64,000 nt of DNA from Gilliamella sp. App6-5 (GCF_001690525.1 NZ_LZGT01000088.1:1-64000); one strand, 5' to 3'. Counted from the first letter of the stretch, positions 1-11,664 are shown. A program made the numbers and translations. The notes: generated by a model from the letters alone, not told the origin.

Positions 1-414
<414 letters not shown>

Positions 415-615
415 AAAGTTTGATGCTCAATAACTGTCTCTGACATATTCAAATGAATCTTCAGTGTCACTTATCAAGACTTAATTTTTAAGTCCGTAGA
501 CTTTTCATTCTTCGTCTCGCAAGTGCCCACACAGATTGTCTGTTTCTTCTTTTTAAAGAGCTGACAGCTTCTATTCCCAAACAACTTTTTGTTGATTTAG
601 TTTGCTGTCTCAAGG
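415..615 (-). promoter_or_regulatory. rrn leader with boxA antitermination site
   Basis: This is the transcribed leader between the rrn promoters and mature 16S. Read on the minus strand it holds a boxA-like GCTCTTTAAAA at 561-551. Immediately after comes a stretch nearly identical to the E. coli leader (GACAATCTGTGTGGGCACT, about 541-522). In E. coli, boxA loads NusB/S10 for antitermination, and the following leader pairs with post-16S sequence for RNase III processing. The motifs are seen; the functions come from the E. coli rrn leader. Confidence 0.85.
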
Positions 616-622
616 GCTGCGT

Positions 623-651
623 ATACTACGCTACACTTTTTCATTCGTCAA
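623..651 (-). promoter_or_regulatory. rrn P2-type sigma-70 promoter
   Basis: On the minus strand, -35 TTGACG (651-646) and -10 TAGTAT (628-623) are separated by exactly 17 bp. A GC-rich discriminator (ACGCAGCCC) follows, as expected for a stringently controlled rRNA promoter. It is the promoter nearest the leader, so it is called P2. Confidence 0.8.
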
Positions 652-731
652 GATCTTTTTTTCAAATTTTCGATCTTATTTTTAACTCACTCACCGCCTG
701 CTTGTCGCTGACTGCGTGTCAGTGGATGCGC

Positions 732-759
732 ATTATAGGGGCTTCTTTTTTTTTAGCAA
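732..759 (-). promoter_or_regulatory. rrn P1-type sigma-70 promoter with UP-like tract
   Basis: On the minus strand, a perfect -10 TATAAT (737-732) is preceded by TTGCTA (759-754) with a 16-bp spacer, the spacing of E. coli rrn P1. The start region (GCGCATCCACTGACACG) is almost the same as that of E. coli rrn P1. An A/T-rich stretch upstream (about 764-790) could act as an UP element. It abuts the 3' end of murI. Confidence 0.85.
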
Positions 760-796
760 GCAAAAAAGATTAAATATTTATTCGTTAGCGTAATAT

Positions 797-1621
797 TCAA
801 ACATCACAAACTTTAATTGCATGATATTTATTAAGATTATAATCAGATAATTTTTTAATCAATTTTTCTACAGACTGATTATAGTTGGTACTCAGTACAA
901 TATTTTCAGATGCAGATAAAGGTTTTTGATTCAGAACGTATTTATCATTTAACAAATTATAAACCCTTGTTGCAATCGCATTGCCTGAATCTATAAAGGT
1001 AGCTTGAGGAAAAATCATCTGTAATTCTTTTTTAATAAAAGGATAATGAGTACAACCAAGTACTATTGTATCGGGAATTGTCTGTAATTCAAGCCAAGGT
1101 TGCATTAATTTTTTTAGTTGTTGCATATCTACAGTACTACCTTGTAATTTATTTTCGGCTATAAGTGCTAATTCTGAAAGCCCTAACAACTGAACAGTAC
1201 AATGCGTTGCAAATTGCCGGATTAAATCTGTTATATACGTTCTTTCAATTGTAGCTTTGGTTGCTAATAACCCTATACATTTATTTTTTGTAAGCAAACT
1301 AGCTGGTTTAATCGCAGGTACAACACCAATGATAGGAAAAGAAAATTTAGAACGCAAACTAGGCAAACAGATAGTGCTTGCAGTATTACAGGCAATGACC
1401 GCTAAATCAATTGAGTAAAATTGAGTAACAACTTCAATGACCGAATTGACCCTATTAATTAACAATTCTGACGATTTATCTCCATAAGGAAACATTTCAT
1501 TATCAAATGCATAAATATAGTGTACATTAGGTATTTTATTATAGATTTTATTATAAACAGATAAACCACCGATACCTGAATCAAATACTAACACTGAAGG
1601 AAATTGTTTTGTGATGCTCAT
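797..1621 (-). CDS. murI: Glutamate racemase MurI
   Basis: Cytoplasmic cofactor-independent racemase that makes D-glutamate for peptidoglycan precursors. The 274-residue protein carries the family motifs in order: DSGIGG (residues 14-19), ACNTAS with catalytic Cys78, and GCTHYP with the second catalytic Cys190. Length is slightly below E. coli MurI (285). It is transcribed toward the rrn operon, as is common in enterobacteria, where murI sits beside an rrn locus. It is divergent from metK, with 215 bp between the start codons. Nothing is missing from the active site. Confidence 0.96.
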   Translation of the reverse strand: MSITKQFPSVLVFDSGIGGLSVYNKIYNKIPNVHYIYAFDNEMFPYGDKSSELLINRVNSVIEVVTQFYSIDLAVIACNTASTICLPSLRSKFSFPIIGVVPAIKPASLLTKNKCIGLLATKATIERTYITDLIRQFATHCTVQLLGLSELALIAENKLQGSTVDMQQLKKLMQPWLELQTIPDTIVLGCTHYPFIKKELQMIFPQATFIDSGNAIATRVYNLLNDKYVLNQKPLSASENIVLSTNYNQSVEKLIKKLSDYNLNKYHAIKVCDV

Positions 1622-1742
1622 TTTTAGCTATAGATTATTAAATAATAAATTAGAAACGCGCAATATCGTAAATTGATTAAAAATTAAAGCAAGTAATTTT
1701 AGCCAAACCACAATGTTGCATTCTGTTCGATAAATTATAAGC

Positions 1743-1772
1743 TAGACGTCTAGATGGTAAAACTGCTAAAAT
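1743..1772 (+). promoter_or_regulatory. MetJ operator over the metK promoter
   Basis: A perfect met box, AGACGTCT, lies at 1744-1751 and is followed directly by a degenerate second box AGATGGTA (4/8) at 1752-1759. MetJ binds tandem 8-bp boxes when charged with S-adenosylmethionine. A plausible -10 TAAAAT is at 1767-1772, and a -35-like TAGACG at 1743-1748 (18-bp spacer) overlaps the box, so bound MetJ would block polymerase. The same perfect box precedes metA at 42309. Confidence 0.8.
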
Positions 1773-1836
1773 AAATACATTAAAGTTGAATTTTATATTT
1801 CAATCATTATGCAAAATTAAGTTAGGAAAGTATTCC

Positions 1837-2988
1837 ATGTCAGAATTTTTATTTACTTCAGAATCTGTTTCAGAAGGTCATCCAGATAAAATTGCCGATC
1901 AAATATCTGATGCAGTACTTGATGCAATATTAGAGCAAGACCCAAAAGCGCGTGTTGCTTGTGAAACATATGTAAAAACGGGTATGGCTTTAGTTGGTGG
2001 TGAAATCACGACTTCAGCTTGGGTAGATATTGAGGAATTAACTCGAAAAACTATTAATGATATTGGTTATACCAGTTCTGAGATGGGATTTGATGCTAAT
2101 TCATGTGCGGTGCTTAATGCTATTGGCAAGCAATCTCCTGACATCAATCAAGGTGTCGATCGAAAAGATCCGCTAGAACAAGGAGCTGGTGACCAAGGCA
2201 TTATGTTTGGTTATGCGACCAATGAAATGCCAAATTTAATGCCTGCTGCTATAAGCTATGCTCATGACTTAATGCGCCGCCAAGCAGAAGTCAGAAAAAA
2301 TGGCACACTCCCTTGGTTAAGGCCTGATGCAAAAAGCCAAGTTACATTAATTTACCAAAACGGTCAAATAAAAGGGGTTGATACTATAGTTTTATCTACA
2401 CAGCATTCAGAAGCCATTGAACAAAAAGCATTACATGAAGCTGTTATGGAAGAAATCATTAAACCTACATTACCAACCGAATGGTTAACTTCAAGGACAA
2501 AATACTTTATTAATCCAACTGGACGCTTCGTTATTGGTGGTCCAATGGGAGATTGTGGGTTAACTGGCCGCAAAATTATTGTAGATACTTATGGCGGAGC
2601 CGCACGTCATGGAGGTGGTGCTTTTTCAGGAAAAGATCCGTCAAAAGTTGACCGTTCAGCAGCTTATGCTGCACGCTATGTTGCCAAAAATATTGTTGCG
2701 GCTGGACTTGCTGAGAGATGTGAATTACAGATATCTTACGCAATTGGTATTGCCAATCCTACATCAATTTATGTTAATACTTTTGGCACAGAGAAAATCG
2801 ATCACCATAAAATTGTTTCACTTATCAAAGAATTTTTTGACTTAAGACCTTATGGATTGATTCAGATGCTTGATCTTATTCAGCCAATTTACCAACAAAC
2901 TGCAAGTTATGGTCATTTTGGGCGAGATATCTTCCCTTGGGAAAAAACCGATAAAGCAGCACTACTTCGCGATGCAGCAGGACTATAA
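1837..2988 (+). CDS. metK: S-adenosylmethionine synthetase MetK
   Basis: Makes S-adenosylmethionine from methionine and ATP. The protein is 383 residues (E. coli 384) and nearly collinear with E. coli MetK. It has the N-terminal [17 protein letters not shown] block, the [11 protein letters not shown] motif, and the glycine-rich [13 protein letters not shown] phosphate-binding loop. The ATG at 1837 was chosen because it gives the family N-terminus and has TTAGGAAAG six bases upstream; the frame stays open to 1786, but that extension is unlike MetK. The last 17 bases overlap sprT. MetJ probably represses it through the operator at 1743. Confidence 0.98.
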   Translation: MSEFLFTSESVSEGHPDKIADQISDAVLDAILEQDPKARVACETYVKTGMALVGGEITTSAWVDIEELTRKTINDIGYTSSEMGFDANSCAVLNAIGKQSPDINQGVDRKDPLEQGAGDQGIMFGYATNEMPNLMPAAISYAHDLMRRQAEVRKNGTLPWLRPDAKSQVTLIYQNGQIKGVDTIVLSTQHSEAIEQKALHEAVMEEIIKPTLPTEWLTSRTKYFINPTGRFVIGGPMGDCGLTGRKIIVDTYGGAARHGGGAFSGKDPSKVDRSAAYAARYVAKNIVAAGLAERCELQISYAIGIANPTSIYVNTFGTEKIDHHKIVSLIKEFFDLRPYGLIQMLDLIQPIYQQTASYGHFGRDIFPWEKTDKAALLRDAAGL

Positions 2989-3481
2989 ACGCATCCCAAT
3001 TTATTTACATAATCAGGTAATGGCTTGTTTAAGAACTCACTTAATACAAGCCAATCAACTTCTACATACTCAATATAAAGAACCTAAAATTGTCTATAAG
3101 CCTAAAGGTAGCATTGCAGGTAGTGCCTTTTTAACACGTTGGGAAATTCAACTTAATTCAATGATGTTGCTAGAAAATGGTAAACATTTTATTGAAGAGG
3201 TTGTGCCCCATGAATTAGCACATCTCATTGTTTTTAAAGAGTTTGGTAAAGTAAAACCACACGGTAAACAATGGCAATATATTATGTCAGAAATATTAGG
3301 CAAAATCCCAACTACCACCCATCATTTTACGATACAACGCAATACTTATTTATACTACTGTAGTTGTCAACAACATCATTTAACCTCAATAAGACACAAT
3401 AAAATTAAAAACGATAAAGCTAGTTATTTATGTCGTAAATGCGGTACTATACTCAAACTTAAAAGCGCTAATAAATATTAA
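2972..3481 (+). CDS. sprT: SprT family zinc protein
   Basis: SprT-like putative zinc metalloprotein of 169 residues (E. coli 165). HELAH at residues 80-84 gives the zinc ligands and catalytic Glu81. A C-terminal zinc-ribbon-like region has CSC and CRKCG. The start at 2972 was chosen because the following residues ([11 protein letters not shown]) align with the E. coli N-terminus. No strong Shine-Dalgarno is seen, and the start lies inside metK, so translational coupling is likely. The substrate of bacterial SprT is not established; the family is related to the DNA-protein crosslink protease Spartan. Confidence 0.9.
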   Translation: MQQDYKRIPIYLHNQVMACLRTHLIQANQLLHTQYKEPKIVYKPKGSIAGSAFLTRWEIQLNSMMLLENGKHFIEEVVPHELAHLIVFKEFGKVKPHGKQWQYIMSEILGKIPTTTHHFTIQRNTYLYYCSCQQHHLTSIRHNKIKNDKASYLCRKCGTILKLKSANKY

Positions 3482-3489
3482 GATATTGT

Positions 3490-4101
3490 ATGTTTAAATT
3501 AGATTTTCATTTTTACAAAAGTTCCTTATCGATTATTATTCTTGGTATTATTCTTTACATTATAGGTAATTTTTTTATACCTTTATACAATGGACTTACC
3601 GTTACTCTTATTGAACATTTTCAATCACTTTTTTTATTATTTATGTGTTGTTATACCTACTACTATGCGAAACGTGTGGCTAAACATTCGGAATTATACA
3701 AATTTTGGATTTGGACAATATTTTGGTGGTTTATGCTTTTTGGTCGGGGAATTAGTTGGGGACGTGATTTTTTTCCTGAAGTGCCACGTTTTTATTATAA
3801 AATTATTGCTAGTATTTTAATAGCAATTCCAATACTAAGTATATTTTTACCCACAATCCGCCGAGAAATTGTTCGTCGCTACAAATTTGAAAAAATTCCA
3901 GTTTGGCATATATTTTTAGCTTTTTTATTCTTGGGTATAGCTGATATTGCAGAGCACCGCCGTATTGGCCATGAATTATTAGTTATAACAAGGGATCGAA
4001 AAGATTTAATAGAAGAATTAATGGAGATCCCCTGCCTTCTTTGTTTAGCTTTAACAACCTTTTATATGCAAAAAAATGAACAAAAAAAGGAGAATTTATA
4101 A
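3490..4101 (+). CDS. Unrecognised integral membrane protein
   Basis: A 203-residue protein I do not recognise. Five to six hydrophobic helices are visible (about residues 13-30, 36-58, 70-84, 103-120, 137-153, 183-195). The motif GRGISWGRDFFPE lies near residue 85, and an acidic helix DLIEELMEIP near 175. The pair ISWG(R/Q)..F plus a late E-E-x-x-E recalls a loose group of bacterial multi-pass proteins with EEISWGQ motifs; this link is only an impression. It sits 8 bp after sprT and its stop codon overlaps the rlmJ start, so it is co-transcribed with both. Confidence 0.7.
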   Translation: MFKLDFHFYKSSLSIIILGIILYIIGNFFIPLYNGLTVTLIEHFQSLFLLFMCCYTYYYAKRVAKHSELYKFWIWTIFWWFMLFGRGISWGRDFFPEVPRFYYKIIASILIAIPILSIFLPTIRREIVRRYKFEKIPVWHIFLAFLFLGIADIAEHRRIGHELLVITRDRKDLIEELMEIPCLLCLALTTFYMQKNEQKKENL

Positions 4102-4943
4102 TGTTAAGCTATCGTCATAGTTATCATGCTGGTAATCATGCGGATGTATTAAAACATATTGTTTTAACATTCTGTATTGAATCATTAAAAGAAAAAGAAA
4201 AACCTTTTTTATATTTAGATACACACTCTGGGGCGGGGCGATACCTACTAAAAAGTGAGCATGCTGAAAAAACCGGTGAATATTTATCAGGAATTAATTT
4301 ACTATGGCAACAATCTAATATTCCAGGATTGCTCAAGACCTATATATCAATACTAAGACGTTATAATCCTTTTGATGAATTAAAATATTATCCTGGCTCA
4401 CCATTAATTGCTAAGCAATTATTACGTGAACAAGACAAGCTCAATCTCACTGAATTACATCCAACCGATTATCCTTTATTAAAGCAAGAATTTAATAAAG
4501 ATAAACGAACAAGAGTATTACGTGAAGATGGCTTTTCTCAATTAAAATCGAAGTTACCCCCGCAATCACGTCGTGGAATTATATTAATTGATCCCTCCTA
4601 TGAAATTAAGGATGATTATCAAAAAATTCCTGCAGCATTATTTGAAGCATACAAACGATTTGCTACAGGTATCTACTTAATTTGGTATCCTGTGGTATCT
4701 CGTACACAAACTCAAAAAATGATTGATGGTATTGTTAACTTAGGTATCAAGCGAATTTCACAGTTTGAACTAGCAATAAAACCAGATAATAATCAAAAAG
4801 GCATGACTGCATCAGGAATGATAGTAATTAACCCGCCATGGAAATTACATGAACAAATGAATATAGTTATGCCATGGCTAAAAACAACATTAGATAGTGA
4901 AAAAACTGGAAATTTTGTTATTAAAAAACTCGTTTCTGAATAG
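4101..4943 (+). CDS. rlmJ: 23S rRNA (adenine-2030-N6)-methyltransferase RlmJ
   Basis: Methylates A2030 of 23S rRNA using SAM. The 280-residue protein is collinear with E. coli RlmJ (YhiR): N-terminal SYRHSYHAGNHADVLKH, SAM-binding region DTHSGAGRY (40-48), and motif IV at 164-167. Motif IV reads DPSY rather than the DPPY of E. coli. The Asp and Tyr that shape the active site are kept, so the enzyme is probably active. The start overlaps the preceding stop by one base (TAATG) and has AAAGGAG just upstream. metK (the SAM source) is three genes upstream. Confidence 0.96.
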   Translation: MLSYRHSYHAGNHADVLKHIVLTFCIESLKEKEKPFLYLDTHSGAGRYLLKSEHAEKTGEYLSGINLLWQQSNIPGLLKTYISILRRYNPFDELKYYPGSPLIAKQLLREQDKLNLTELHPTDYPLLKQEFNKDKRTRVLREDGFSQLKSKLPPQSRRGIILIDPSYEIKDDYQKIPAALFEAYKRFATGIYLIWYPVVSRTQTQKMIDGIVNLGIKRISQFELAIKPDNNQKGMTASGMIVINPPWKLHEQMNIVMPWLKTTLDSEKTGNFVIKKLVSE

Positions 4944-5002
4944 TTTTTTATTAGTTATCTATTGTCAAAAACTTTCAGAAAAGTATACGTTTCAATAAAA
5001 AA

Positions 5003-5371
5003 TCACGGAAAAAAGTGACAAGAAAATAGATAAATCCATAAGATTACCGTCAATAATAACGATAAAAATACAGCTGCTGAACCATAATCCTTCGCTCGGC
5101 CAGATAGCTCATGTCTTTCATGACCGATACGATCAACAACACTCTCAATTGCACTATTAATTAACTCGGTAATCATCACAACACCGATCGATCCAAGTAA
5201 TAAGATGCGTTCATAAATAGAAAAATCAACCAGCATTACAATGATATAAGCCAAACCCAATAAAATTAGCTCTTGACGAAATGCAGCTTCATGTTTGATC
5301 GCTGATTTTAAACCTTTTAAAGAGTATTTTGTCGCATTAAAGATACGAAGTAATCCTGTCGATTTTTTCAT
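5003..5371 (-). CDS. dgkA: Diacylglycerol kinase DgkA
   Basis: Small inner-membrane kinase that recycles diacylglycerol to phosphatidic acid. It has 122 residues (E. coli 122) with three transmembrane helices. The conserved cytoplasmic stretches include NEAAFRQE-like HEAAFRQE, the ELINSAIE metal/ATP site and DRIGHERHELSGRAKD. It is convergent with rlmJ and lies 20 bp downstream of accA, so it is probably read from the accA transcript. No obvious hairpin lies in the 59 bp shared with rlmJ. Confidence 0.96.
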   Translation of the reverse strand: MKKSTGLLRIFNATKYSLKGLKSAIKHEAAFRQELILLGLAYIIVMLVDFSIYERILLLGSIGVVMITELINSAIESVVDRIGHERHELSGRAKDYGSAAVFLSLLLTVILWIYLFSCHFFP

Positions 5372-5391
5372 TATAATGTTCCTGATTTAGA

Positions 5392-6351
5392 CTACCTTAC
5401 ATAACCATAGTTCATCAAACGTTGAAATCTTCTTTCCAGTAATACAGATAAATCCATACTTTCAAGTTCATCAAGATCACTAAGTAGCTGGCTTTTGAGT
5501 GAAACAGATATAGCGGTATAATCTCGGTGAGCCCCACCAAGTGGCTCGGGCACGATTGAATCAATCAAATTTAATTTTAATAAATTATCTGCTGTCATAT
5601 TCATGGCTTCAGCTGCAACTGGTGCTTTATCAGCACTTTTCCATAAAATAGAAGCACAGCCTTCTGGTGAGATAACAGAATAAGTACTATATTGAAGCAT
5701 GTTTACTTTATCTGCTACGCCAATCGCTAGTGCTCCCCCAGATCCACCTTCACCAATGACTGTACAAATGGTGGGCACTTTAAGGCGTGACATTTCTCTT
5801 AAATTACGTGCAATAGCTTCTGCTTGCCCCCGTTCTTCAGCACCAATACCAGGATACGCCCCAGGAGTATCAATAAAAGTGATAATTGGTAATTTAAAAC
5901 GTTCGGCTAATTGCATTAATCGTAAAGCTTTACGATAACCCTCTGGGGCTGGCATACCAAAGTTTCGATAAATCTTCTGTTTAGTTTCACGACCTTTTTG
6001 ATGTCCAATAACTACCACTGTCCGCCCATCAATACGTGCAATGCCACCAATAATTGCTTTATCATCAGCATAAGCCCTATCACCAGCTAATTCATCAAAA
6101 TCAGTAAAAATTTCTTTTATATAATCCAATGTATAAGGACGATTTGGATGTCTAGCTAGTTGTGCAATTTCCCAAGGGGTTAAATTAGCAAATATTTTTT
6201 TTGTTAATTCACGGCTTTTTTTATGTAATTGCTTAATCTCTTTATCTAAATTAATATCTAATTCAACTTGTTGTGAATCAATATTCCTTAAGGAATTAAT
6301 TTTTGCTTCTAATTCCGCGATCGGCTTTTCAAATTCCAAAAAATTGTTCAT
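5392..6351 (-). CDS. accA: Acetyl-CoA carboxylase carboxyltransferase subunit alpha
   Basis: Alpha half of the carboxyltransferase that moves carboxyl from biotin to acetyl-CoA, the committed step of fatty acid synthesis; it works with AccD in an alpha2-beta2 complex. It has 319 residues, the same length as in E. coli. The N-terminal [17 protein letters not shown] is diagnostic, and the [13 protein letters not shown] oxyanion-hole region is present. It follows dnaE, as in E. coli, but with a 239-bp gap that leaves room for its own promoter. Confidence 0.97.
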   Translation of the reverse strand: MNNFLEFEKPIAELEAKINSLRNIDSQQVELDINLDKEIKQLHKKSRELTKKIFANLTPWEIAQLARHPNRPYTLDYIKEIFTDFDELAGDRAYADDKAIIGGIARIDGRTVVVIGHQKGRETKQKIYRNFGMPAPEGYRKALRLMQLAERFKLPIITFIDTPGAYPGIGAEERGQAEAIARNLREMSRLKVPTICTVIGEGGSGGALAIGVADKVNMLQYSTYSVISPEGCASILWKSADKAPVAAEAMNMTADNLLKLNLIDSIVPEPLGGAHRDYTAISVSLKSQLLSDLDELESMDLSVLLERRFQRLMNYGYVR

Positions 6352-6590
6352 AACGTTTGTAATTGCCTCTTAATTCATTCGGTACTTTAAAAATACACTA
6401 TTCAATAATATACTGACTAATTCTGAAGATAAAATTAAACCAATTCTACTATGTAATACTCATTGAAGTCACCTATATTTATATTAATAGGCTTCAACTT
6501 TTCCAAAATTTAGCTACATAAACTTAATAGAAGCAGCTTTTTTATTCACCAATGTTAATAATCAAACTGCTATTCATAAGTTTATTTAAA

Positions 6591-9500
6591 TTATTCAAAA
6601 TCAAATTCAATACGGTCAATACCAAGTAATGTCTTTAACTCAACTATCAAAGCATCTTCAGGAATTATCCTCCATGTCGTGCCAAATTGAATCCTAACAA
6701 CTAAATCATCTCGATGATAATATAAGTTAACTGGCACACTGCCATGCCGATAAGGTTCAAACAATTGTTGTAACCGCTGCAATATTGCTTGATTTGTTTC
6801 GCTTTCAGTTAAGGTAATCGACAATCCTTTTACATATTTAGCTCGCGCATCTTTTAGATCAGCAATATCGCGTACTGATATTTTAAAACCACCATTAAAA
6901 TCGTCATTACTGACTTGACCTGTAACAATTAAGATCTTATCTTTTACAAGTAAATGTCCGAAATTATCTAAAGACTCCGCAAAAAGCATACCGTCAATAC
7001 GCCCAGAACGATCGTCCAAGGTGAACAAACCGATTTTTTTACCTTTTTTAGTAATGCGAACCCGAGCATCAGTAACAATACCAGCAAAAGTAACCGTCTT
7101 ACCCCAACCTGTTGGAGAGGCCTCACTAATTCTCAGTCCGCCAGTATAACGATTTAATTCTTTTAAATATTGTGTTACTGGATGCCCCGTTAAATAAAGT
7201 CCTAACGCTTCACGTTCACCATCAAGCAAAACTTGATCGGGTAATTCAGGAACGGCAGCATAAGCATGCTCAACTTGTTCAGGCTCTTCCGCCAAAACAC
7301 CAAACATATCTTCTTGACCAATATCTTGCGCTTTAGCATATTGCTCTGCCGCTTGCATTGCATCATTAATGCTATGCAATATAGCCGCTCGATGAGGTCC
7401 TAATTTATCAAAAGCTCCTGCCATAGTGAGTTTTTCAAGTACTCGGCGATTGATCTTCTTCATATCTGTTCGAGCACAAAGTTCGAAAATATTTTTGAAA
7501 TATCCCCCACTGTTACGTGCTTCAACAATGGCCTCAATAGGCCCTTCACCGACACCTTTTATAGCCCCGATACCATAAACAATCTCACCTTTATCATTTA
7601 CATGAAAGTGATACAGGCCACTATTGATATCAGGAGGATTGACTTTTAACCCCATCCGCAAACATTCATCAACTAAACCAACAATTTTATCGGTATTATC
7701 CATATCGGCAGTCATAACCGCAGCCATAAATTCGGCAGGATAGTGCGTTTTCAGCCACAAAGTTTGATAAGAAACAAGCGCATAAGCAGCCGAGTGAGAT
7801 TTATTAAAACCATATCCTGCAAATTTTTCAACCAAATCAAATATTCGCATCGACAGCTCACCATCAATACCTTGTTTTTCAGCGCCTTCTTTAAAAACAG
7901 AACGTTGCTTTGCCATCTCTTCAGGTTTTTTCTTACCCATAGCTCGGCGCAATAAATCAGCACCGCCCAATGTATAACCTGAAAGAGTTTGTGCGATTTG
8001 CATAACTTGTTCTTGATATAAAATAATACCATAAGTGGGTTCTAAAATAGGTTTTAATGAGTCGTGTTGATACTTAATATCAGGGTAAGAAACCTCTTCT
8101 CTTCCGTGTTTTCGGTCAATAAAATTGTCGACCATACCTGATTGTAGGGGACCTGGACGGAATAATGCGACTAAAGCTATCATATCCTCAAAACAGTCAG
8201 GCTTTAGACGTCTTATTAAATCTTTCATACCACGGGATTCGAGTTGGAACACCGCTGTAGTTTCAGCTTTTAATAATAATTCGAAAGATTTTTCATCATC
8301 TAAAGGAATTCGAGTAATATCGACTTTTCCTTTACCCTCTCGTAGCTGGCGTTCATTAATCATTTTGATTGCCCAATCAATAATGGTTAATGTCCGTAAG
8401 CCTAGAAAGTCAAATTTCACAAGACCTGCATATTCCACATCATTTTTATCAAATTGAGTAACTGGATGATGGCCTTCTGGATCACAATAAATTGGCGAAA
8501 AATCAGTAATTTTAGTTGGTGAGATCACAACACCACCAGCATGCTTACCAGCATTTCGGGTTACACCTTCCAATTGCCGGGCGATGTCGATTAATGATTT
8601 GACTTCTTCATTATTATCATATAACTCTTGTAACTGAGGCTCAATTTCAAAAGCTTTGGCTAGTGTCATACCTGGATCTAAAGGTATTAATTTTGAAATA
8701 CGATCGACAAACCCATAAGGATGCCCAAGTACTCTTCCAACATCTCGGATGACTGCTTTAGCTGCCATGGTACCAAAGGTTATAATTTGAGAAACCGCAT
8801 CTCGTCCATACATATCAGCGACATGATCAATAACCAGATCGCGTTTTTCCATACAGAAATCAACATCAAAGTCTGGCATTGAAACACGTTCTGGATTTAA
8901 AAAACGTTCAAAAAGTAAATCAAACTCAAGTGGATCCAAATCGGTAATTTTCAAAGCATACGCAACTAGCGAGCCAGCACCAGATCCTCGCCCTGGTCCT
9001 ACTGGAATATCATTATCTTTTGACCATTGTATAAACTCCATAACAATCAGAAAGTAACCAGGAAACCCCATTTGGTTAATTACTGTTAATTCGGTTTCTA
9101 AGCGCTCGTCATATTCTGGTCGTCTTTGCTTTCTAATTGCTGGATCAGGAAATAAAAACGCTAACCTTTTTTCTAATCCTTCGCGTGATTTATGCACTAA
9201 AAAGTCTTCAGTAGACATATCACCGGTTGGAAATTTAGGTAAAAAATATTCGCCTAATCGGATAGAAACATTACAGCGTTTAGCTATTTCAACACTATTT
9301 TCCAGTGCTTCAGGAATATCAGAAAATAGTTCGCACATTTCCTGTTCTGAGCGTAGATATTGCTCTGCCGAATAGTTTTTAGGTCTGGAAGGATCTTCTA
9401 GCGTATTACCATCATGAATAGCGACACGAATCTCGTGAGCATCAAAATCAGAAGATTTCAAAAATCGAACATCATTAGTTGCAACAACGGGTAACAAATA

Positions 9501-10070
9501 TTGTTCAGCCAAATTCACAGCTCGATGAATAAATAGCTCTTCATTGGTTCGTTTAGTGCGTACTAATTCAAAATAAAAATGCTCACTAAAATTTTCAAGA
9601 TAAAAATTAATAGCATTATCAACGATTATTTGATTATTACGAACAATACCGATCCCAATATCACTTTCTCGCCCTGCTAATACAATTAATCCGGCTCGGT
9701 GCTCAATTAGCCAGTCATTATCAACAACTGGCAAATCACCGATATACCCTCGCTGATAAGCTTTAGAAATCAACAATGTAAGATTTTGATATCCTTGATT
9801 ATTAGCCGCTAAAAGAGTTAAACGATAAATATCATCAGGCATTTGAGAACTTCTAATAGCAATATCTGCACCAATGATCGGTTTAATACCTTTTGACATT
9901 GCTGAACCATAGAACTTAACCAATCCACAAAGATTAGTAAAATCTGTGATCGCAAAAGCCGGCATCTGTAACTTGCTCACTTCATTTACTAATGTGCCAA
10001 CTTTCGCAATTCCATCAACCATCGAGAAATCACTATGCAAATGAAGATGAATAAATTTAGGTTCCGCCAT
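6591..10070 (-). CDS. dnaE: DNA polymerase III subunit alpha
   Basis: Catalytic subunit of the replicative polymerase. The 1159 residues (E. coli 1160) show an N-terminal PHP domain ([13 protein letters not shown]). The C-family palm has PDFDVDFC near residue 400 and the third acidic site in FDFLGLRTL near 555. A helix-hairpin-helix region follows, then a beta-clamp motif QEDMFG near 920, and OB and tau-binding C-terminal parts. It lies between fabF and accA. The 189 bp upstream are AT-rich; no promoter is assigned. Confidence 0.98.
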   Translation of the reverse strand: MAEPKFIHLHLHSDFSMVDGIAKVGTLVNEVSKLQMPAFAITDFTNLCGLVKFYGSAMSKGIKPIIGADIAIRSSQMPDDIYRLTLLAANNQGYQNLTLLISKAYQRGYIGDLPVVDNDWLIEHRAGLIVLAGRESDIGIGIVRNNQIIVDNAINFYLENFSEHFYFELVRTKRTNEELFIHRAVNLAEQYLLPVVATNDVRFLKSSDFDAHEIRVAIHDGNTLEDPSRPKNYSAEQYLRSEQEMCELFSDIPEALENSVEIAKRCNVSIRLGEYFLPKFPTGDMSTEDFLVHKSREGLEKRLAFLFPDPAIRKQRRPEYDERLETELTVINQMGFPGYFLIVMEFIQWSKDNDIPVGPGRGSGAGSLVAYALKITDLDPLEFDLLFERFLNPERVSMPDFDVDFCMEKRDLVIDHVADMYGRDAVSQIITFGTMAAKAVIRDVGRVLGHPYGFVDRISKLIPLDPGMTLAKAFEIEPQLQELYDNNEEVKSLIDIARQLEGVTRNAGKHAGGVVISPTKITDFSPIYCDPEGHHPVTQFDKNDVEYAGLVKFDFLGLRTLTIIDWAIKMINERQLREGKGKVDITRIPLDDEKSFELLLKAETTAVFQLESRGMKDLIRRLKPDCFEDMIALVALFRPGPLQSGMVDNFIDRKHGREEVSYPDIKYQHDSLKPILEPTYGIILYQEQVMQIAQTLSGYTLGGADLLRRAMGKKKPEEMAKQRSVFKEGAEKQGIDGELSMRIFDLVEKFAGYGFNKSHSAAYALVSYQTLWLKTHYPAEFMAAVMTADMDNTDKIVGLVDECLRMGLKVNPPDINSGLYHFHVNDKGEIVYGIGAIKGVGEGPIEAIVEARNSGGYFKNIFELCARTDMKKINRRVLEKLTMAGAFDKLGPHRAAILHSINDAMQAAEQYAKAQDIGQEDMFGVLAEEPEQVEHAYAAVPELPDQVLLDGEREALGLYLTGHPVTQYLKELNRYTGGLRISEASPTGWGKTVTFAGIVTDARVRITKKGKKIGLFTLDDRSGRIDGMLFAESLDNFGHLLVKDKILIVTGQVSNDDFNGGFKISVRDIADLKDARAKYVKGLSITLTESETNQAILQRLQQLFEPYRHGSVPVNLYYHRDDLVVRIQFGTTWRIIPEDALIVELKTLLGIDRIEFDFE

Positions 10071-10224
10071 AATTACCAGAAGTGAAGCTATAAAGTTATT
10101 ATGAGATTATAACACAAGCAAGAGGAATATTCTTATTCTCTTAAATTGTTACTTGAAACTGAGAAAAGATAAAGGTCCTTTTCATTATAAGATTTATAAG
10201 TGAAAAATCATTTATTAAAGATAT

Positions 10225-10249
10225 TCCGCCAATAGATATTATCGGCGGA
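10225..10249 (-). terminator. Hairpin downstream of fabF
   Basis: On the minus strand, TCCGCCGATA pairs with TATTGGCGGA (10 bp, one G-U) around a 5-nt loop, 11 bases after the fabF stop. Only a weak T-rich tail follows, so it may stabilise the 3' end of the fab mRNA or be a leaky terminator before dnaE. Confidence 0.6.
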
Positions 10250-10259
10250 TAACAAGAAA

Positions 10260-11504
10260 TTAGATTTTCTTAAATAATACTGAACCATTGGTTCCACCAA
10301 AACCAAAAGAATTACAAAGTGCGTATTCTAAATTCTTAACTTGACGTGCTGTATGCGGAACATAATCAAGATCACAGCCCTCATCAGGATTATCAAGGTT
10401 AATTGTTGGTGGCACAGCTTGATCACGCAGTGCAAGTACAGTGAAAATAGATTCAACCGCTCCAGCAGCACCCAATAAATGACCTATCATTGATTTAGTT
10501 GAACTAACCATAACTTTGTTGGCATTTTCTTTAAAAATACTTTTTACGGCTTCAGTTTCAGCTTTATCACCAGCTGGTGTCGATGTACCATGAGCATTGA
10601 TATAGCCAACCTGCTCATGGTTAATGCTTGCATCACGCAGTGCACATTGCATTGCTAAAGCCGCACCACTGCCATCAGCTGGAGGTGAAGTCATATGATA
10701 AGCATCACCACTCATACCAAATCCAACCAGTTCAGCATAGATTTTAGCTCCTCTCTTTTTGGCGTGTTCATATTCTTCTAAGAACATAATACCAGCACCA
10801 TCACCAAGCACAAAACCATCACGATCTTTATCCCAAGGACGACTTGCACCTTTAGGATCACCATTATTGGTCGATAATGCACGAGCAGCACCAAAACCAC
10901 CAATACCAAGTGGAGTACTTGCTTTTTCTCCCCCACCAGCTAACATCGCATCTGCATCACCATAAGCAATCATACGTGCAGCATGACCAATATTGTGCAC
11001 CCCAGAAGAACATGCTGTTGCGATAGTAATACTTGGCCCTTTTAATCCATAAATAATGGATAAATGACCAGCAATCATATTAACAATTGTTGATGGTACA
11101 AAAAAAGGACTGATTTTACGCGGTCCACCATTGACTAATGCACTGTGGTTTTCTTCAATCAACCCAAGTCCACCAATACCTGAACCTATAGCACAGCCAA
11201 CACGTTTTGCGTTTTCTTCCGTGATCTCAATGCCAGCATCTTGCATTGCTTGCATACCCGCAGCGATACCATATTGGATAAAATAATCCATTTTACGCGC
11301 ATCTTTGCGTGAAATATTATAATCTTCGCCATTAAAGTTTTTAACCATCGCTGCGAAGCGCGTTGCGAAAGGGGCAGTATCAAAGTGCTCTATGAGTTCA
11401 ACGCCACTTTGTCCAGCTAATAAAGCCTGCCAAGTGGATTCAACTGTATTACCTACAGGAGATATCATGCCCATTCCAGTAACAACAACTCTGCGTTTAG
11501 ACAC
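10260..11504 (-). CDS. fabF: 3-oxoacyl-ACP synthase II FabF
   Basis: Elongating beta-ketoacyl-ACP synthase II, which condenses acyl-ACP with malonyl-ACP. The protein has 414 residues (E. coli 413). It has the thiolase-fold Cys-His-His triad: ATACSSG with the nucleophile near residue 164, [11 protein letters not shown] near 304, and GHLLGAAG near 340. It is the last gene of the yceD-to-fabF cluster, 160 bp after acpP with a hairpin between, as in E. coli. Confidence 0.98.
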   Translation of the reverse strand: MSKRRVVVTGMGMISPVGNTVESTWQALLAGQSGVELIEHFDTAPFATRFAAMVKNFNGEDYNISRKDARKMDYFIQYGIAAGMQAMQDAGIEITEENAKRVGCAIGSGIGGLGLIEENHSALVNGGPRKISPFFVPSTIVNMIAGHLSIIYGLKGPSITIATACSSGVHNIGHAARMIAYGDADAMLAGGGEKASTPLGIGGFGAARALSTNNGDPKGASRPWDKDRDGFVLGDGAGIMFLEEYEHAKKRGAKIYAELVGFGMSGDAYHMTSPPADGSGAALAMQCALRDASINHEQVGYINAHGTSTPAGDKAETEAVKSIFKENANKVMVSSTKSMIGHLLGAAGAVESIFTVLALRDQAVPPTINLDNPDEGCDLDYVPHTARQVKNLEYALCNSFGFGGTNGSVLFKKI

Positions 11505-11622
11505 ATTGTCCTCCAGGAAAGGATTGAAATGAAATTTGAATCATTGAAAATTTTATTTCGAGTTTTCTAAGAATTTATATCAAGTTTTCTTTAGTTTAAA
11601 AATTATAAACACAAATACAAAC

Positions 11623-11644
11623 TAGGCGATCATTTGACCGCCTA
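11623..11644 (-). terminator. Hairpin between acpP and fabF
   Basis: On the minus strand, TAGGCGGTC pairs with GATCGCCTA (9 bp, one G-U) around AAAT, 20 bases after the acpP stop. No T-run follows. A partial terminator or processing hairpin here would keep acpP mRNA in excess over fabF; that role is inferred. Confidence 0.55.
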
Positions 11645-11664
11645 TTATGAAAACTCTGCTAACC

